From NCBI GenBank assembly GCA_001897855.1, contig MKUO01000001.1, positions 310,001 through 374,000 on the forward strand: 64,000 nt of DNA, written 5' to 3'. Positions 30,557-40,246 of this stretch are shown one piece after another. The notes beneath the pieces are model-generated. The model ran no database searches, was not told where the DNA came from, and was given only the letters and a program-made list of their open reading frames with translations. Source of the stretch: Bacteroidetes bacterium 43-93 (GTDB taxonomy: Bacteria; Bacteroidota; Bacteroidia; Chitinophagales; Chitinophagaceae). Each line of letters opens with the position of its first letter. Position 1 is the first letter of the stretch. Both the position numbers and the translations under genes were made by a program.

Positions 30557-30735
30557 GTTTACTTAACCTTACGGACACTGGAGACGGACGGCGTGGTATC
30601 GAGAACCATGTACCCCGAAATACCGACTAGGGTTGAATATTGTCTCACACCGCTGGGCGAAAGCTTGTTACCGCACTGGAAGGGCTCACCCGCTTGGCAA
30701 CGGAAAACATGCTGACAGTATTGGCTTCGCGCTAG
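30557..30735 (+). pseudogene. C-terminal fragment of an HxlR-family regulator
   Basis: In one frame from about 30557 the sequence reads LRTLETDGVVSRTMYPEIP then TRVEYCLTPLGESLLP, a clear HxlR wing and C-terminal helix. After a frame change near 30675 it continues LEGLTRLATENMLTVLASR to a TAG at 30733-30735. The N-terminal half of the winged helix is absent. The fragment lies directly before the repeat and the aldo/keto reductase gene, so it may be the lost regulator of that gene. Confidence 0.72.
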
Positions 30736-30761
30736 GACTATAAGGCGCGTACCGGCAGCAG

Positions 30762-31070
30762 TTATACCTGAAAATTGTCGATGGGACGGCTTTCAGTAGC
30801 GGATATCCAAGGAATTGGTTGACAATGCAAATAGACAAGCTTTGGATGAGGCACGGATGGGCAATGTAAGTATCTACACGCGTGAGCGCTGACACCTTCA
30901 TGTGTGCCATGTAAAGAGGAATCCAAGGAGAACTGGTTTGCGATACCAGCTGAAGGGTCTGCGATTGAATGCCTTAACGAAAAATAGAGAGCAGGCTTTA
31001 AACTGACAGACTTTAAAAAAATGATTCGTTGATTTGCTTACAAGCATCAGGGGTTTGCATACATAAACGC
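30762..31070 (+). repeat. Repeat A, copy 1 (309 bp)
   Basis: About 93-95% identical by eye and of equal length to 45665-45973, same orientation. No open frame is kept in either copy. It ends 25 nt before the aldo/keto reductase start, so it may include that gene's upstream region. Confidence 0.85.
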
Positions 31071-31095
31071 AATTTAACTTGCCGACTTTTGGATC

Positions 31096-32101
31096 ATGGA
31101 AATAAAACAACTTGCATTAGGCAGCCAGGGATTGGTTGTGCCGGTTATCGGCTTGGGCTGTATGGGCATGACAGGCTTTGAAGAGGGACATATGTATGGC
31201 CCTGCAGATGAGCAGGAGGCCATTGCTACAATTCATCGTTCACTCGAGTTGGGTGGCAATTTTCTAGACACAGCCGATCTATACGGGCCGCTGAAAAATG
31301 AGCAGCTTATTGCTAAGGCGATCAATGGCAAGCGTGAGCAGTACATTTTGGCAACTAAGTTTGGCTGGGAAATCGATGACAACAATAAGGTGACTTGGGC
31401 AATTAACGGTAAGAAAGATTATGTGAAGAGATCTTTAGAGCGTTCGCTAAAGAATCTAAATACCGATTACATCGATCTGTATTACCTGCATCGCCTCGAT
31501 AAAAATACCCCCGTCGAGGAAACGGTTGAAGCCATGGCCGGACTGGTCAAAGAAGGTAAAGTAGGTTATATCGGCCTTTCAGAGGTATCATCCAAAACGG
31601 TCAGGCGGGCACATGCCGTACACCCGGTCACTGCGGTACAAAGCGAGTATTCTCTATTTGAACGTACAGTGGAAGAACGCGGCGTGTTGGCAACGTTAAG
31701 GGAACTAGGTATCGGTTTTGTAGCTTACTCACCATTAGGCCGTGGTTTTTTTATCGGGACAGATCAAAAGCATAGATGACCTGCCGGAGAACGATTTCCG
31801 AAGGTCGATCCCGCGTTTCCAGGGCGAAATGTTTCAGAAGAATATAGAACTGGTGAAGGCCATTGAAGATATGGCTAAAGCAAAGAGCGTCTCTTCTTCG
31901 CAGCTGGCCTTGGCCTGGATCATGAGTAAGGGAATTATACCGATCCCGGGAACGAAACGGAGAAGGTACCTAGAGCAAAATATTGCGGCGACTGCCATTG
32001 AGTTAACTAGGACCGATCTGTCACAACTGGAAAGCATCGTGCCCTTGGGTACGGATACAGGCGCTCCTTACGACGAGTTCAGTATGGGTTTAATTGATTA
32101 A
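31096..32101 (+). pseudogene. Aldo/keto reductase, frameshifted in a T7 run
   Basis: Two overlapping frames (31096-31779 and about 31742-32101) together make one full-length aldo/keto reductase of about 335 residues. Seen: the N-terminal [10 protein letters not shown], catalytic D/Y in [11 protein letters not shown] in ILATKFGW, H in YYLHRLDKN, and the NADPH-binding end IPIPGTKRRRYLEQN. The frame breaks at seven Ts (31746-31752); removing one T restores the family-conserved [14 protein letters not shown]. It may be a true inactivating mutation, a sequencing or assembly error, or slippage. It reduces aldehydes or ketones with NADPH if functional. The AraC gene follows after 8 nt. Confidence 0.85.
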
Positions 32102-32109
32102 TTTTAATT

Positions 32110-32997
32110 ATGAACGCCATTAACTCCATATCAGAGTTTCACCGGTTGCTGTCATTGCCGGAGCCGCGCCACCCGCTGGTGAGTGTAATCAACCTGGCGG
32201 AAAGTGTTTTTCTGGAAGATGGTATATGGAAAGGTTTCGTTAATCGCTTTTATTGCATAGCGCTCAAACGCGAAGCTAAAGGTAAGATCCGATACGGGCA
32301 ACAATATTATGATTATGATAAAGGAGTGTTGAGTTTTACTGCACCTAACCAGGTGCAACAACTGGACTTGCAAAATATGGAATGTGGGTCCAGCTATCTA
32401 CTGATCGTTCACCCGGACTTCCTGTTACAGCATACGCTTGCAAGCAGCATTCATCATTATGGTTTCTTCGATTATGCCGTTAACGAGGCGCTGCACCTAT
32501 CGGCCGAAGAAGAAGATGACCTGATCACAATTCTTAATAGAATTGATCAAGAGTGCGGGCATATTGATAAGCATACTCAGGGGATCATTCTTACGCAGAT
32601 TGAGAGCCTGCTGAAATACTCCAATCGTTTTTACGAACGGCAGTTTTTGACCCGCCGGAATAATAATTCAGCGCTGCTGACCAGGTTTGAGCAGTTGATA
32701 GAAGATTACTTTAACGGCGAGGTAAGGGGTTTGCTCACGGTGCAATATATAGCTGCGCAGATGAACCTGTCGCCGAACTACCTGAGTGATCTACTTAGGA
32801 TTCATACAGGGCAAAATACACAGCAGCATATTCATGAAAAGTTGATCACTAAAGCCAAAGAAAAGCTTTCCACGACCAATCTATCGGTCAGCGAGATTGC
32901 TTATGCCTTTGGCTTTGAGCATGCGCAGTCCTTTAGCACACTTTTCAAAAAGAAGACAAATTTTTCGCCGCTGGAATTTAGAGCAACATTCAATTAG
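32110..32997 (+). CDS. AraC-family regulator, paralogue of 48247-49170
   Basis: A 295-residue AraC/XylS regulator. The N-terminal half is a cupin-like sensor (KIRYGQQYYDYDKGVLSF, LLIVHPDFL), and the C-terminal DNA-binding domain (about 195-295) has MNLSPNYLSDLLRIHTGQNTQQHI and AYAFGFEHAQSFSTLFKKKT. It is a clear paralogue of 48247-49170 along its whole length. It starts 8 nt after the aldo/keto reductase and probably regulates that gene; AraC regulators of this subfamily commonly adjoin oxidoreductases. Confidence 0.87.
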   Translation: MNAINSISEFHRLLSLPEPRHPLVSVINLAESVFLEDGIWKGFVNRFYCIALKREAKGKIRYGQQYYDYDKGVLSFTAPNQVQQLDLQNMECGSSYLLIVHPDFLLQHTLASSIHHYGFFDYAVNEALHLSAEEEDDLITILNRIDQECGHIDKHTQGIILTQIESLLKYSNRFYERQFLTRRNNNSALLTRFEQLIEDYFNGEVRGLLTVQYIAAQMNLSPNYLSDLLRIHTGQNTQQHIHEKLITKAKEKLSTTNLSVSEIAYAFGFEHAQSFSTLFKKKTNFSPLEFRATFN

Positions 32998-33307
32998 GTT
33001 CTAATTATGTAGAATGAAGCGCAGCAAGATCATATCCTTACACAAGGACTAACTCAAACATACTGGCAATGAGATCAAACATACTGACTGTTATATAATT
33101 GCAAGATGACAGAATAGTTAGGGTATCGGGATTATCCCACATTGGGTTTGCGAAGGCCGAGGTTTGAGCCAATGGTGCTTCTTCCTTATCCAGAAAAAGT
33201 ATTTTCGGTAACGGATAAAATAAGGATAAAGAAGTAGACTGGCTTTGCGGGGCTACTTCTAATAGATAATAATGAATGCATTAAATGTTACATTTGACTA
33301 TCGTAAT
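32998..33307. other. Intergenic stretch with one inverted repeat
   Basis: Convergent region between the AraC and LLM genes. The only structure seen is an 8-bp inverted repeat, AGAAGTAG at 33230-33237 and CTACTTCT at 33253-33260, with a 15-nt loop. It lacks a T-run and may be a weak bidirectional terminator. Confidence 0.4.
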
Positions 33308-34330
33308 CTAACGCCAGCCTAATCCCGGAGCTACATATTTCAGGATGGAAGACAGCATATGTATATTATAGTCTACACCTAAAGTATTGGGTATTGTCAA
33401 AAGAAGTGTATCCGCCTCCCGGATGGCCTCATCCTCTGCCAGCTCTTTTATGAGCAGCTCGGGTTCTGCAGCATAGCTTCTGCCGAAAATAGCATTCCTG
33501 CCTGGCTCTATCATCCCAATCTGGTCTGCCTGTCTTCCTTCATGCCCAAAGTATTGCCGGTCCTGGTCGTTCACCAATGCAAAAATGGAACGGCTTACCG
33601 ATACCCGCGGCTCGCGATTGTGTCCTGCTTTTTTCCAGGCTTCTTTATAAAGTCTGATTTGGTCGGCCTGCTGTATATGAAATGGCTTGCCGCTTTCATC
33701 AAACTTCAGTGTCGAACTCTGAAGGTTCATCCCATTTTCAGCCGCCCAGATAGCGGTAGCATTGGAGGCAGCCCCCCACCAGATACGTTCACGTAGGCCT
33801 TCAGCATGTGGTTCCAGGCGCAGCAGTCCCGGGGGATTAGGAAACATCGGCCGCGGATTGGGCTGGGCAAAGCCGATTCCTTTTAATTTATCCAGGAATT
33901 CCAGTGCCTTTCGGCGTCCCATATCCGCGTCATTTTCTCCTTTTGCCGGTTCATACCCAAAATAGCGCCAGCCTTCGATAACCTGTTCAGGCGAGCCCCT
34001 GCTGATGCCGAGTTGCAAACGCCCTCTCGAGATCAGGTCGGCAGCTCCTGCATCTTCCACCATGTACAAGGGGTTTTCATAGCGCATATCGATCACTCCC
34101 GTTCCTATTTCTATCTTGCTTGTTTTGGTGCCGATAGCAGAGAGCAAGGGGAACGGTGATGCAAGCTGTGCCGCAAAATGATGCACTCTGAAATAGGCGC
34201 CGTCCAGACCTATCTCTTCGGCAGCAACTGCCAGGTCAATAGATTGGAGCAAGGTATCACTTGCTGTACGGGTTTTATAAGCAGGGTGATTAGCCCAATG
34301 TCCAAATGATAAAAATCCAATCTTCTTCAT
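33308..34330 (-). CDS. LLM-class flavin-dependent oxidoreductase
   Basis: A 340-residue luciferase-like monooxygenase fold protein. Seen: the N-terminal MKKIGFLSFGHWANHP, the strand LDGAYFRVHHFAAQLASPFPLLSAIGTKT, LQLGISRGSPEQVIEG and the C-terminal IPNTLGVDYN. Such enzymes use reduced flavin (FMN, or F420 in other groups) to oxidise or reduce small organic compounds; the substrate is unknown. Its first 67 codons plus 84 nt of leader are duplicated at 45972-46256, where the copy has lost its start codon and the rest of the gene. Confidence 0.88.
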   Translation of the reverse strand: MKKIGFLSFGHWANHPAYKTRTASDTLLQSIDLAVAAEEIGLDGAYFRVHHFAAQLASPFPLLSAIGTKTSKIEIGTGVIDMRYENPLYMVEDAGAADLISRGRLQLGISRGSPEQVIEGWRYFGYEPAKGENDADMGRRKALEFLDKLKGIGFAQPNPRPMFPNPPGLLRLEPHAEGLRERIWWGAASNATAIWAAENGMNLQSSTLKFDESGKPFHIQQADQIRLYKEAWKKAGHNREPRVSVSRSIFALVNDQDRQYFGHEGRQADQIGMIEPGRNAIFGRSYAAEPELLIKELAEDEAIREADTLLLTIPNTLGVDYNIHMLSSILKYVAPGLGWR

Positions 34331-34414
34331 AGATATACGTAAACCGTATCAGAAAGTTAAAACAAAATAATTAGGGCGGCTAATATTCGCACGAGGACTG
34401 ACAGTGATCATCGC
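34130..34414 (-). repeat. Repeat B, copy 1 (285 bp)
   Basis: Covers the 5' end of the LLM gene and 84 nt upstream. Matches 45972-46256 in the same orientation with equal length and about 13 differences by eye (about 95% identity). Confidence 0.88.
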
Positions 34415-34425
34415 CACGAAAAAGC

Positions 34426-34512
34426 TCCATAAGCATAAGTTTCTTTTCTTCCCGCCCGGTAAGTGCATTTTGGATGGCGACTATAGCAATTGCTTATTCA
34501 GTTGCTATAAGT
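34426..34512 (-). pseudogene. Fragment of a tyrosine recombinase gene
   Basis: These 87 nt align without gaps to 53779-53865, inside the N-terminal arm-binding part of the integrase gene at 52866-54113, with about 73 matches. The fragment sits 12 nt beyond the end of repeat B. It marks an earlier insertion or recombination by a related element. Confidence 0.75.
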
Positions 34513-34606
34513 CCGTTGGTTAGAAAGTGAATACTTCATGTCTCTGGCCAATTTTTAATTCCAGATATAATTATTTATATGATTTGCAATTAATTAGATA
34601 CCATTT

Positions 34607-35620
34607 TTATTTTTTATTTAAAAATGCTTGCAAGGCTTTTAATACTTGTTCCGTTTGTTCCTGAACCAGCCAATGCCCCGCACCTTTTACTTCCACACCT
34701 TTTACGTTAGTGGCTACAAGTTTTATATGATCTTCAATGAAAGAGGCCGCAGAGAATTCCCCGCCCATGGTTAATACGGGGATCTGCAGTTTTTGTTTGG
34801 TAAGTTCCCGGTTGTCAATTGCGTCTTGCGAAAAAGCTTTGTACCAGTTAAGGCTCCCGGTATCCGATCCTGGTGTAGAGTATGCCCGGACGAATTCATC
34901 AATTTCTTCTTTGTAGAATGGTGCTTTATTGGTTCCATAAAGTTGTGACCAGAAATCGGGAAAGAACTCTTTTTCGTGGCCATGTATCATGCTTGCCGCT
35001 ACGGGCCTGTTGAAAAACTTGAAGTGCCAGGTTGTGGCGGCTGTTTGAGACCAGACAGGTTCCACACCTGGTAGTAACGCATCCATCAAAACCAATTTTT
35101 TTACTTCATTCCTATATTGTGCTGCATAGTCATAAGCTACCATAAGGCCTACATCATGTCCTACAATGTATACCTGGTTATATCCTAGTTGTTGCATAAA
35201 TTCGTGCATATCCTGCGCCATCTTCTTTTTCTCATATCCGCTTTGGGGTTTGTCAGACTCGCCAACACCAGGCAAGTCCGGTGCGATCACAGTAAAGTTT
35301 TTTGATAGTTCCGGCAAAAGGCGGTTCCATACATACCAGTTTTCCGCAAAGCCATGCAGTAGTAAAAGAGGCTCTCCTTTGCCGCCTATCACGTAGTGTA
35401 TCTTAATGCCATTGGTAGTCGCCACAGCATGTTTAAAATTGGCAGGTGGTTGTGCGGGCAGTGTTTCCGTATTTGCTGTCATAGTTTCGCTTTTTGCTTC
35501 TGAAGATGTGGTTGATTTATTTTGATCGCAGGAGCTAATGAAGAAGATGGCGGTGCATATTGTTGTCTGTTGTAGTGCACGCCTTACTATTGCTAATGGA
35601 TATCGTCTTGTGTAACGCAT
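34607..35620 (-). CDS. Lipoprotein alpha/beta hydrolase (epoxide-hydrolase-like)
   Basis: A 337-residue hydrolase. With the start at ATG 35620 (20 nt after a good promoter) it has a long N-region, a hydrophobic segment and the lipobox FISSC, so it is probably membrane-anchored outside the cytoplasm. Fold motifs are LLLHGFAENWYVW (oxyanion HG), DLPGVGESDKP and GHDVGLMVAYDYA, with aspartate as nucleophile, which places it with epoxide hydrolases and dehalogenases, and a C-terminal GAGHWLVQEQ (catalytic H). A longer frame begins at 35677 but ignores the lipoprotein signal. Confidence 0.85.
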   Translation of the reverse strand: MRYTRRYPLAIVRRALQQTTICTAIFFISSCDQNKSTTSSEAKSETMTANTETLPAQPPANFKHAVATTNGIKIHYVIGGKGEPLLLLHGFAENWYVWNRLLPELSKNFTVIAPDLPGVGESDKPQSGYEKKKMAQDMHEFMQQLGYNQVYIVGHDVGLMVAYDYAAQYRNEVKKLVLMDALLPGVEPVWSQTAATTWHFKFFNRPVAASMIHGHEKEFFPDFWSQLYGTNKAPFYKEEIDEFVRAYSTPGSDTGSLNWYKAFSQDAIDNRELTKQKLQIPVLTMGGEFSAASFIEDHIKLVATNVKGVEVKGAGHWLVQEQTEQVLKALQAFLNKK

Positions 35621-35646
35621 AGTCTTATTTTCCTTTTTATCTTGCC

Positions 35647-35678
35647 CAAAACTATTTATGAGCAAAAGATCAGGCAAT
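35647..35678 (-). promoter_or_regulatory. Promoter for the lipoprotein hydrolase
   Basis: On the minus strand ATTG (35675-35678) and TAGTTTTG (35647-35654) are 20 bp apart, matching the Bacteroidota -33/-7 form; the start codon at 35620 is 26 nt downstream. Confidence 0.6.
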
Positions 35679-35794
35679 TGATAAATAGAGCCGATTGTTG
35701 TACTTTCAAAAGGTGACTTTCAGCAAGGAGGCAATTAATTTGTTTTATACAACCTATCCTATGATTGGTACATCGGAGAACAGGCCGGCAGAAA

Positions 35795-35802
35795 TAGCTT
35801 TG
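35795..35802 (+). promoter_or_regulatory. -7 element TAGCTTTG before TPR kinase
   Basis: Full match to TAnnTTTG, 69 nt before the kinase start at 35872. The nearest upstream TTG is too far (27 bp), so support is moderate. Confidence 0.35.
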
Positions 35803-35871
35803 TAAAGACATTTTTTTGAACTTTAATGAAGTATAATGCTCTTTTAGGTATCCTATCTTAACAAAAGGCTT

Positions 35872-38112
35872 ATGTACAAGTTCCTGTGTGTTACAGTCAT
35901 TATGTTATCAGCTTTGCTGTCTTGTAAAACACGCGATAGCCGTAATGCATCTTTAAATAATGAAGATACAGCCCGAATCGGTAAATTATTGTCAAAAGCT
36001 AGTGTCACGGAGCACCCGGACAGTGCCCTAGTTATTGCAAATGAAGCGCTGGAATTAAGCAAAAAGATACCTGATGTTCAATGGCAGGGCAAAAGCCTTA
36101 TGTCTATTGTAGAAGTTTATAGGCAAGAAGCTATTAAATCAGCTGCTGATAGCAATGCCAGTAATAAACTAAAACAAAATGCAACGAACGCGATAGATAG
36201 TGCTATTTCACTGTTTAAAACGGGTGGGTACAATGAATATACTGGCGACGCTTATTTGTTGCGAAGCAAATTAATGGAGATATCAGATCCAAGTGTGTCT
36301 CCGGCGATTGAGCAATTTGAGTCTAAGGAAAGAGACGAGAAGGCTGCACTTGAGTATTACCAAAAAGCCGGTAATAAAGAGAAGCAAGCATCCATACTGG
36401 CAGATTTGGGTAAGCTTAGTTTAATACTTGGCAACAAACCCAAAGCTATTGAAAAGTTACAAGAGGCATTGGCGGTCTATGAGGCTATACATTCTGATCA
36501 GGTTGCATCAACATATAGCCTTGTAGGTGCGATCTATGCAAACATGGGCAATTATGAGCAAGGTTTGAAATATAGCTACCTAGCTGTGAAAACTGCGGAA
36601 ATGAATCATGATACAACCGCCAGGATGGAAAGTCTTTATGACTTTAACGCTGTTGTGTTATGCCACTTAAATCAAATTGATAAAGCATTGGTATATTTCC
36701 AAAAGGCATTGACTGTGGCAAAGAAATATAAAGATTCAACCTACATCAATTTGGTGAATGTAAATATTGCAGATGCATTTGCCAGCCTTGGTAAATATGA
36801 TGAGGCTCTTACCACGCTCAATGATATTGATACATCAAGAATATTGGATTTTGTAAAACTAAAAATTGATAAGACGTATGTACAGGTATACCTTTCGAAA
36901 GGAAAATATGACATGGCATTGCCTTATGTAGGTGAATTAATAGCTATTGAACCTAAGTTAGAAGAGGAAGACAATAGCCATATCAATAACCTAACTTCCA
37001 TCATCTCCTATTACCTCGCTACCAAACAATACAAAAAGGTATATCCTTTTACCAACAAGTATATTGATCATTGTAAGAAATATGGCAATCAATTTGAGCT
37101 GTCGAGCGGGTATTATTGGTTGTTCCAGGCAGACTCTAACCTAAGTAACTATGCTGCAGCTATAAAGGATTTTGAAACATACAGTTCACTAAAAGATTCC
37201 GTTTTTAATGAGAATAAGAGTAAGCAGATAGAGGAGGTAAAAACAGCATACGAAGCTGAAAAGAAGGAACAGAAGATCCAGCTGCTAACAAAGCAATCCC
37301 TATTGAAGCAGACACGATTGGATAAAGTAATGCTTACCCGGAACATTACCGTTGCCGGAGTGCTGATGCTCAGCCTGCTACTTGGAGTAAGCTATAACAG
37401 GTACAGGCTAAAACAGCGTAGTAACCGGGCACTGGAGGCTAAGCAACAAGAGATCAATAATAAAAATGCCCACCTGGAAAGCTTGCTGAAGGAGAAAGAA
37501 TGGCTTATAAAAGAAATACATCACCGTGTGAAAAATAATTTGCAGGTAGTTGTCAGTCTTTTGAATACCCAGTCTTTGTATCTTAATGATGAGGCGGCAG
37601 TAAGGGCTATACGGGAAAGCGAGAACCGGATGCATGCTATGTCGCTAATACACCAGCGGCTTTACCAATCGGACGATGTGGCCACGATAAGCATAAGAAC
37701 GTATATACGGGAATTGATAAGTTATCTGCGTGATTGCTACGATGCAAAAGTGAGTATTGTTTTGGATGAAGGGCCGGATATTGATTTAGATGTAGCACAG
37801 GCTATACCCGTAGGCTTAATACTAAACGAAGCTATTTCTAACGCATTAAAATATGCGTTCCCTGATGAGCGGCAGGGAAAGATAGAGGTATCGATCAAAA
37901 AAAATGAACAGGGTACCATAAACCTTAAGATATCTGACAACGGAGTTGGGCTACCGGCTGACTATGATGCATGTGAAGGAGGATCGCTGGGAATGAGCCT
38001 TATGAAAGGTCTGGCCGAGCAATTAGGAGGTAAGCTGATATTGAAGAACAATACAGGCCTTGAAATAGAAATAGAATTCCCATACCTAACGCCGATGCAA
38101 ATAAAAGAGTGA
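35872..38112 (+). CDS. TPR sensor histidine kinase (HisKA_2 type)
   Basis: A 746-residue sensor. The N-terminus is a lipoprotein-like signal (ALLSC, C18), followed by TPR-type helical repeats (about 30-450), a coiled coil, one membrane helix (about 491-508), a second coiled coil, a HisKA_2 domain with phosphoacceptor H550 (EIHHRVKNNLQVVVSLL), and a HATPase domain (NEAISNALKYAF; DNGVGLP; GSLGMSLMKGLAEQLGG). The sigma-54-type regulator 150 nt downstream is the likely partner. The segment between them holds a leftover tail of a second kinase. Confidence 0.9.
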   Translation: MYKFLCVTVIMLSALLSCKTRDSRNASLNNEDTARIGKLLSKASVTEHPDSALVIANEALELSKKIPDVQWQGKSLMSIVEVYRQEAIKSAADSNASNKLKQNATNAIDSAISLFKTGGYNEYTGDAYLLRSKLMEISDPSVSPAIEQFESKERDEKAALEYYQKAGNKEKQASILADLGKLSLILGNKPKAIEKLQEALAVYEAIHSDQVASTYSLVGAIYANMGNYEQGLKYSYLAVKTAEMNHDTTARMESLYDFNAVVLCHLNQIDKALVYFQKALTVAKKYKDSTYINLVNVNIADAFASLGKYDEALTTLNDIDTSRILDFVKLKIDKTYVQVYLSKGKYDMALPYVGELIAIEPKLEEEDNSHINNLTSIISYYLATKQYKKVYPFTNKYIDHCKKYGNQFELSSGYYWLFQADSNLSNYAAAIKDFETYSSLKDSVFNENKSKQIEEVKTAYEAEKKEQKIQLLTKQSLLKQTRLDKVMLTRNITVAGVLMLSLLLGVSYNRYRLKQRSNRALEAKQQEINNKNAHLESLLKEKEWLIKEIHHRVKNNLQVVVSLLNTQSLYLNDEAAVRAIRESENRMHAMSLIHQRLYQSDDVATISIRTYIRELISYLRDCYDAKVSIVLDEGPDIDLDVAQAIPVGLILNEAISNALKYAFPDERQGKIEVSIKKNEQGTINLKISDNGVGLPADYDACEGGSLGMSLMKGLAEQLGGKLILKNNTGLEIEIEFPYLTPMQIKE

Positions 38113-38121
38113 TGAATTACG

Positions 38122-38241
38122 GGAGCTTTGGGTATGAACCTGATCAAAGGGCTGACCAACCAGTTGAACGGGAAAATAGATGTAATAAATAAAGATGGAG
38201 TAAAAATTATTATAACTTTCCGTGACTTCGGGGAGGTTTAA
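38122..38241 (+). pseudogene. Orphan C-terminal tail of a histidine kinase
   Basis: The frame reads GALGMNLIKGLTNQLNGKI, then a short beta end and a stop at 38239-38241. It matches the last about 40 residues of the kinase just upstream (GSLGMSLMKGLAEQLGGK), diverged. It has no start or preceding domain. It probably remains from a tandem kinase gene or from recombination that swapped the kinase's 3' end. Confidence 0.7.
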
Positions 38242-38262
38242 TTTTATGTCTTAGGCTAATTT

Positions 38263-40191
38263 ATGAATGAGCATATACTGATAGTTGAAGATGAATTTAT
38301 AGTTGCAAATAATCTTAAGATTATATTACAACAGGCCGGGTATTCGGTGGTTGGCATTGCGGCATCTGTTACCGATGCCAATAGCCTGATAGCCGGCAAT
38401 AAGGTAGATATAGTTTTGCTGGATATTCACCTGAAGGGAAAACTGACGGGTATAGATCTTGCACATCAACTGAAAGAAAAACATATACCGTTTGTTTACC
38501 TGTCCGCAAACTCAGATAGAAACATACTAGATCAGGCGAAAATAACAGAGCCCTATGGTTTTTTGGTAAAACCGTACAGGGAAAAAGATGTACTCATAGC
38601 GCTTGAAATTGCCCGATACAGGCACAAACAAAATATAGAATTTCGTACATGGCAGGAAGATCTACTGCAGAAGCAACTCAATACTATTTTAACTGGAAGT
38701 TTACCATCTGTTAGCCTGGTAAATGAACTATTAAAGGTGCTACAGGTTTATCTGCCATTCGACTTTTTGAGTATTCATGAATTATCTGTGGAGCATATAT
38801 CCTATAATGCATTCCTTCGTATAGGTTACGAAGAATATCAGCATATAGGGATCGATGAGCTTTCGATGATCACTCATTTACCTGTAGAAAAAGTAAAAAT
38901 ACTCCTCGATAAGGCAATACAAAATGGTTCGGGCGATGTTGCACTTACAGTTGATATCACTAAGGAAAAGGATGTTAGCGAGATAAGGCTATTATACCAA
39001 TTGCATCTGCAGATGCTTTCAGAAATAAGACTTCCATTATTATTGCACGATAAGCGACATTTTTGCATCTCTTTTTACAGCAAAAAGGCAGCAGCGTTTG
39101 ATGCTGCGCACCTGGCGTTAGTAGTAAAGCTGCAGTATCAGCTTTCTCAGATGGTACAAGCGCTTCATCCAGGTATACAGGGTGTTGCCGATGCGCGTAA
39201 ACGCAAAGTGAATGATCAGCGGAAGCCATTTAGTGGTATTATTGGAAACAGCAGTGAATGGCTTGGCGTTTTAGATATGGTGCAGCAAGTAGCTCCTTTA
39301 GATACATCTGTTCTTTTATTGGGTGAGAGTGGTACAGGTAAAGAACGTATAGCTTCATCTATACATAACCTTTCCTCAAGGCGTGATGGTGCATTTATAA
39401 AGATCAACTGTGCTACGCTGCCTCAAAACCTGATAGAATCTGAATTGTTTGGCCATGAAAAAGGAGCATTTACAGGGGCCGTTGATAAGAAAGCAGGAAA
39501 ATTTGAACTGGCAGACAGAGGAACTATTTTCTTAGATGAAATTGGCGAATTGCCGTTGGAACAGCAATCGAAATTGTTGCGGGTATTGCAGGAAAAGGAG
39601 ATAGAGCGGGTCGGCGGCACTAAGCCCGTTAAAATCGACGTACGGGTAATAGCTGCTACAAACCGCAACTTAGAGAAAGAAATTGCTGAAGGCAGGTTTC
39701 GACTGGATCTATATTACAGGCTGAATGTATTTCCTATAGAATTGCCGGCGCTACGAGACAGGCTAGCTGATATAAAAATTCTGGCCTATCATTTTGCCGG
39801 AAGCATAGCGGAAAAGATGAACAAAAATTTTTATGGAATAAGTGAGGCTATGCTACAGCAATTAGAACAATATGACTGGCCGGGAAATGTGCGTGAATTA
39901 GAAAACGTGATAGAGCAGTCCGTGATACTTTCTGATGATGGGATGCCGCTAAGTTTGCGCCGCCCGCTAACGGGTTACAAAACACAGACAAGTACAGCGC
40001 AGGCTCAAAGTTTGGATGATGTTAAGGCGCTACAATTGCAGGCCGAAAAGAATTTTATTATCAATGCGCTGCGCAAGACAAAAGGTAGGATACGAGGAGC
40101 TGAAGGTGCTGCCGTGATGCTCAATCAAAAGCCAACAACATTAGAATCCAGGATGTTGAGATTAGGAATCAGGAAAGAAGATTTTCAATGA
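38263..40191 (+). CDS. Sigma-54-dependent response regulator
   Basis: A 642-residue regulator. Domains are a receiver (1-125; D54 in VLLDIHL, lysine in FLVKPY), a central region of about 130-300 that looks like a GAF-type sensor, and an AAA+ domain (about 313-545) with Walker A GESGTGKE, the sigma-54 contact loop GAFTGA and Walker [13 protein letters not shown]-terminal Fis-type helix-turn-helix ends the protein. It activates promoters using sigma-54 (RpoN) and ATP. Its partner is probably the TPR kinase upstream. The receiver plus a GAF-like region means two inputs. A terminator follows the stop codon. Confidence 0.93.
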   Translation: MNEHILIVEDEFIVANNLKIILQQAGYSVVGIAASVTDANSLIAGNKVDIVLLDIHLKGKLTGIDLAHQLKEKHIPFVYLSANSDRNILDQAKITEPYGFLVKPYREKDVLIALEIARYRHKQNIEFRTWQEDLLQKQLNTILTGSLPSVSLVNELLKVLQVYLPFDFLSIHELSVEHISYNAFLRIGYEEYQHIGIDELSMITHLPVEKVKILLDKAIQNGSGDVALTVDITKEKDVSEIRLLYQLHLQMLSEIRLPLLLHDKRHFCISFYSKKAAAFDAAHLALVVKLQYQLSQMVQALHPGIQGVADARKRKVNDQRKPFSGIIGNSSEWLGVLDMVQQVAPLDTSVLLLGESGTGKERIASSIHNLSSRRDGAFIKINCATLPQNLIESELFGHEKGAFTGAVDKKAGKFELADRGTIFLDEIGELPLEQQSKLLRVLQEKEIERVGGTKPVKIDVRVIAATNRNLEKEIAEGRFRLDLYYRLNVFPIELPALRDRLADIKILAYHFAGSIAEKMNKNFYGISEAMLQQLEQYDWPGNVRELENVIEQSVILSDDGMPLSLRRPLTGYKTQTSTAQAQSLDDVKALQLQAEKNFIINALRKTKGRIRGAEGAAVMLNQKPTTLESRMLRLGIRKEDFQ

Positions 40192-40222
40192 CAACTCCGA
40201 AAAAACAGTAGATTATTTTGAG

Positions 40223-40246
40223 AACTCCGAATGTTTCGGAGTTTTT
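40223..40246 (+). terminator. Intrinsic terminator after sigma-54 regulator
   Basis: 9-bp perfect stem AACTCCGAA/TTCGGAGTT with a TGT loop and a short T-run, 32 nt after the stop. The AraC-type frame's upstream ATG at 40231 falls inside the hairpin, arguing for a later start of that gene. Confidence 0.8.

Larger units (their letters stand above)
30472..31095. other. Gene-free stretch made of remnants
   Basis: After the DUF4249 gene come 85 nt with nothing recognised, an HxlR fragment (30557-30735) and a 309-bp repeat shared with 45665-45973. No intact gene is present. Confidence 0.6.

Noticed and set aside
30898-31110. A 70-residue minus-strand frame in repeat A copy 1
   Set aside because: It is preserved in the copy only in part and resembles no protein; the repeat carries stops in the other frames and looks non-coding.
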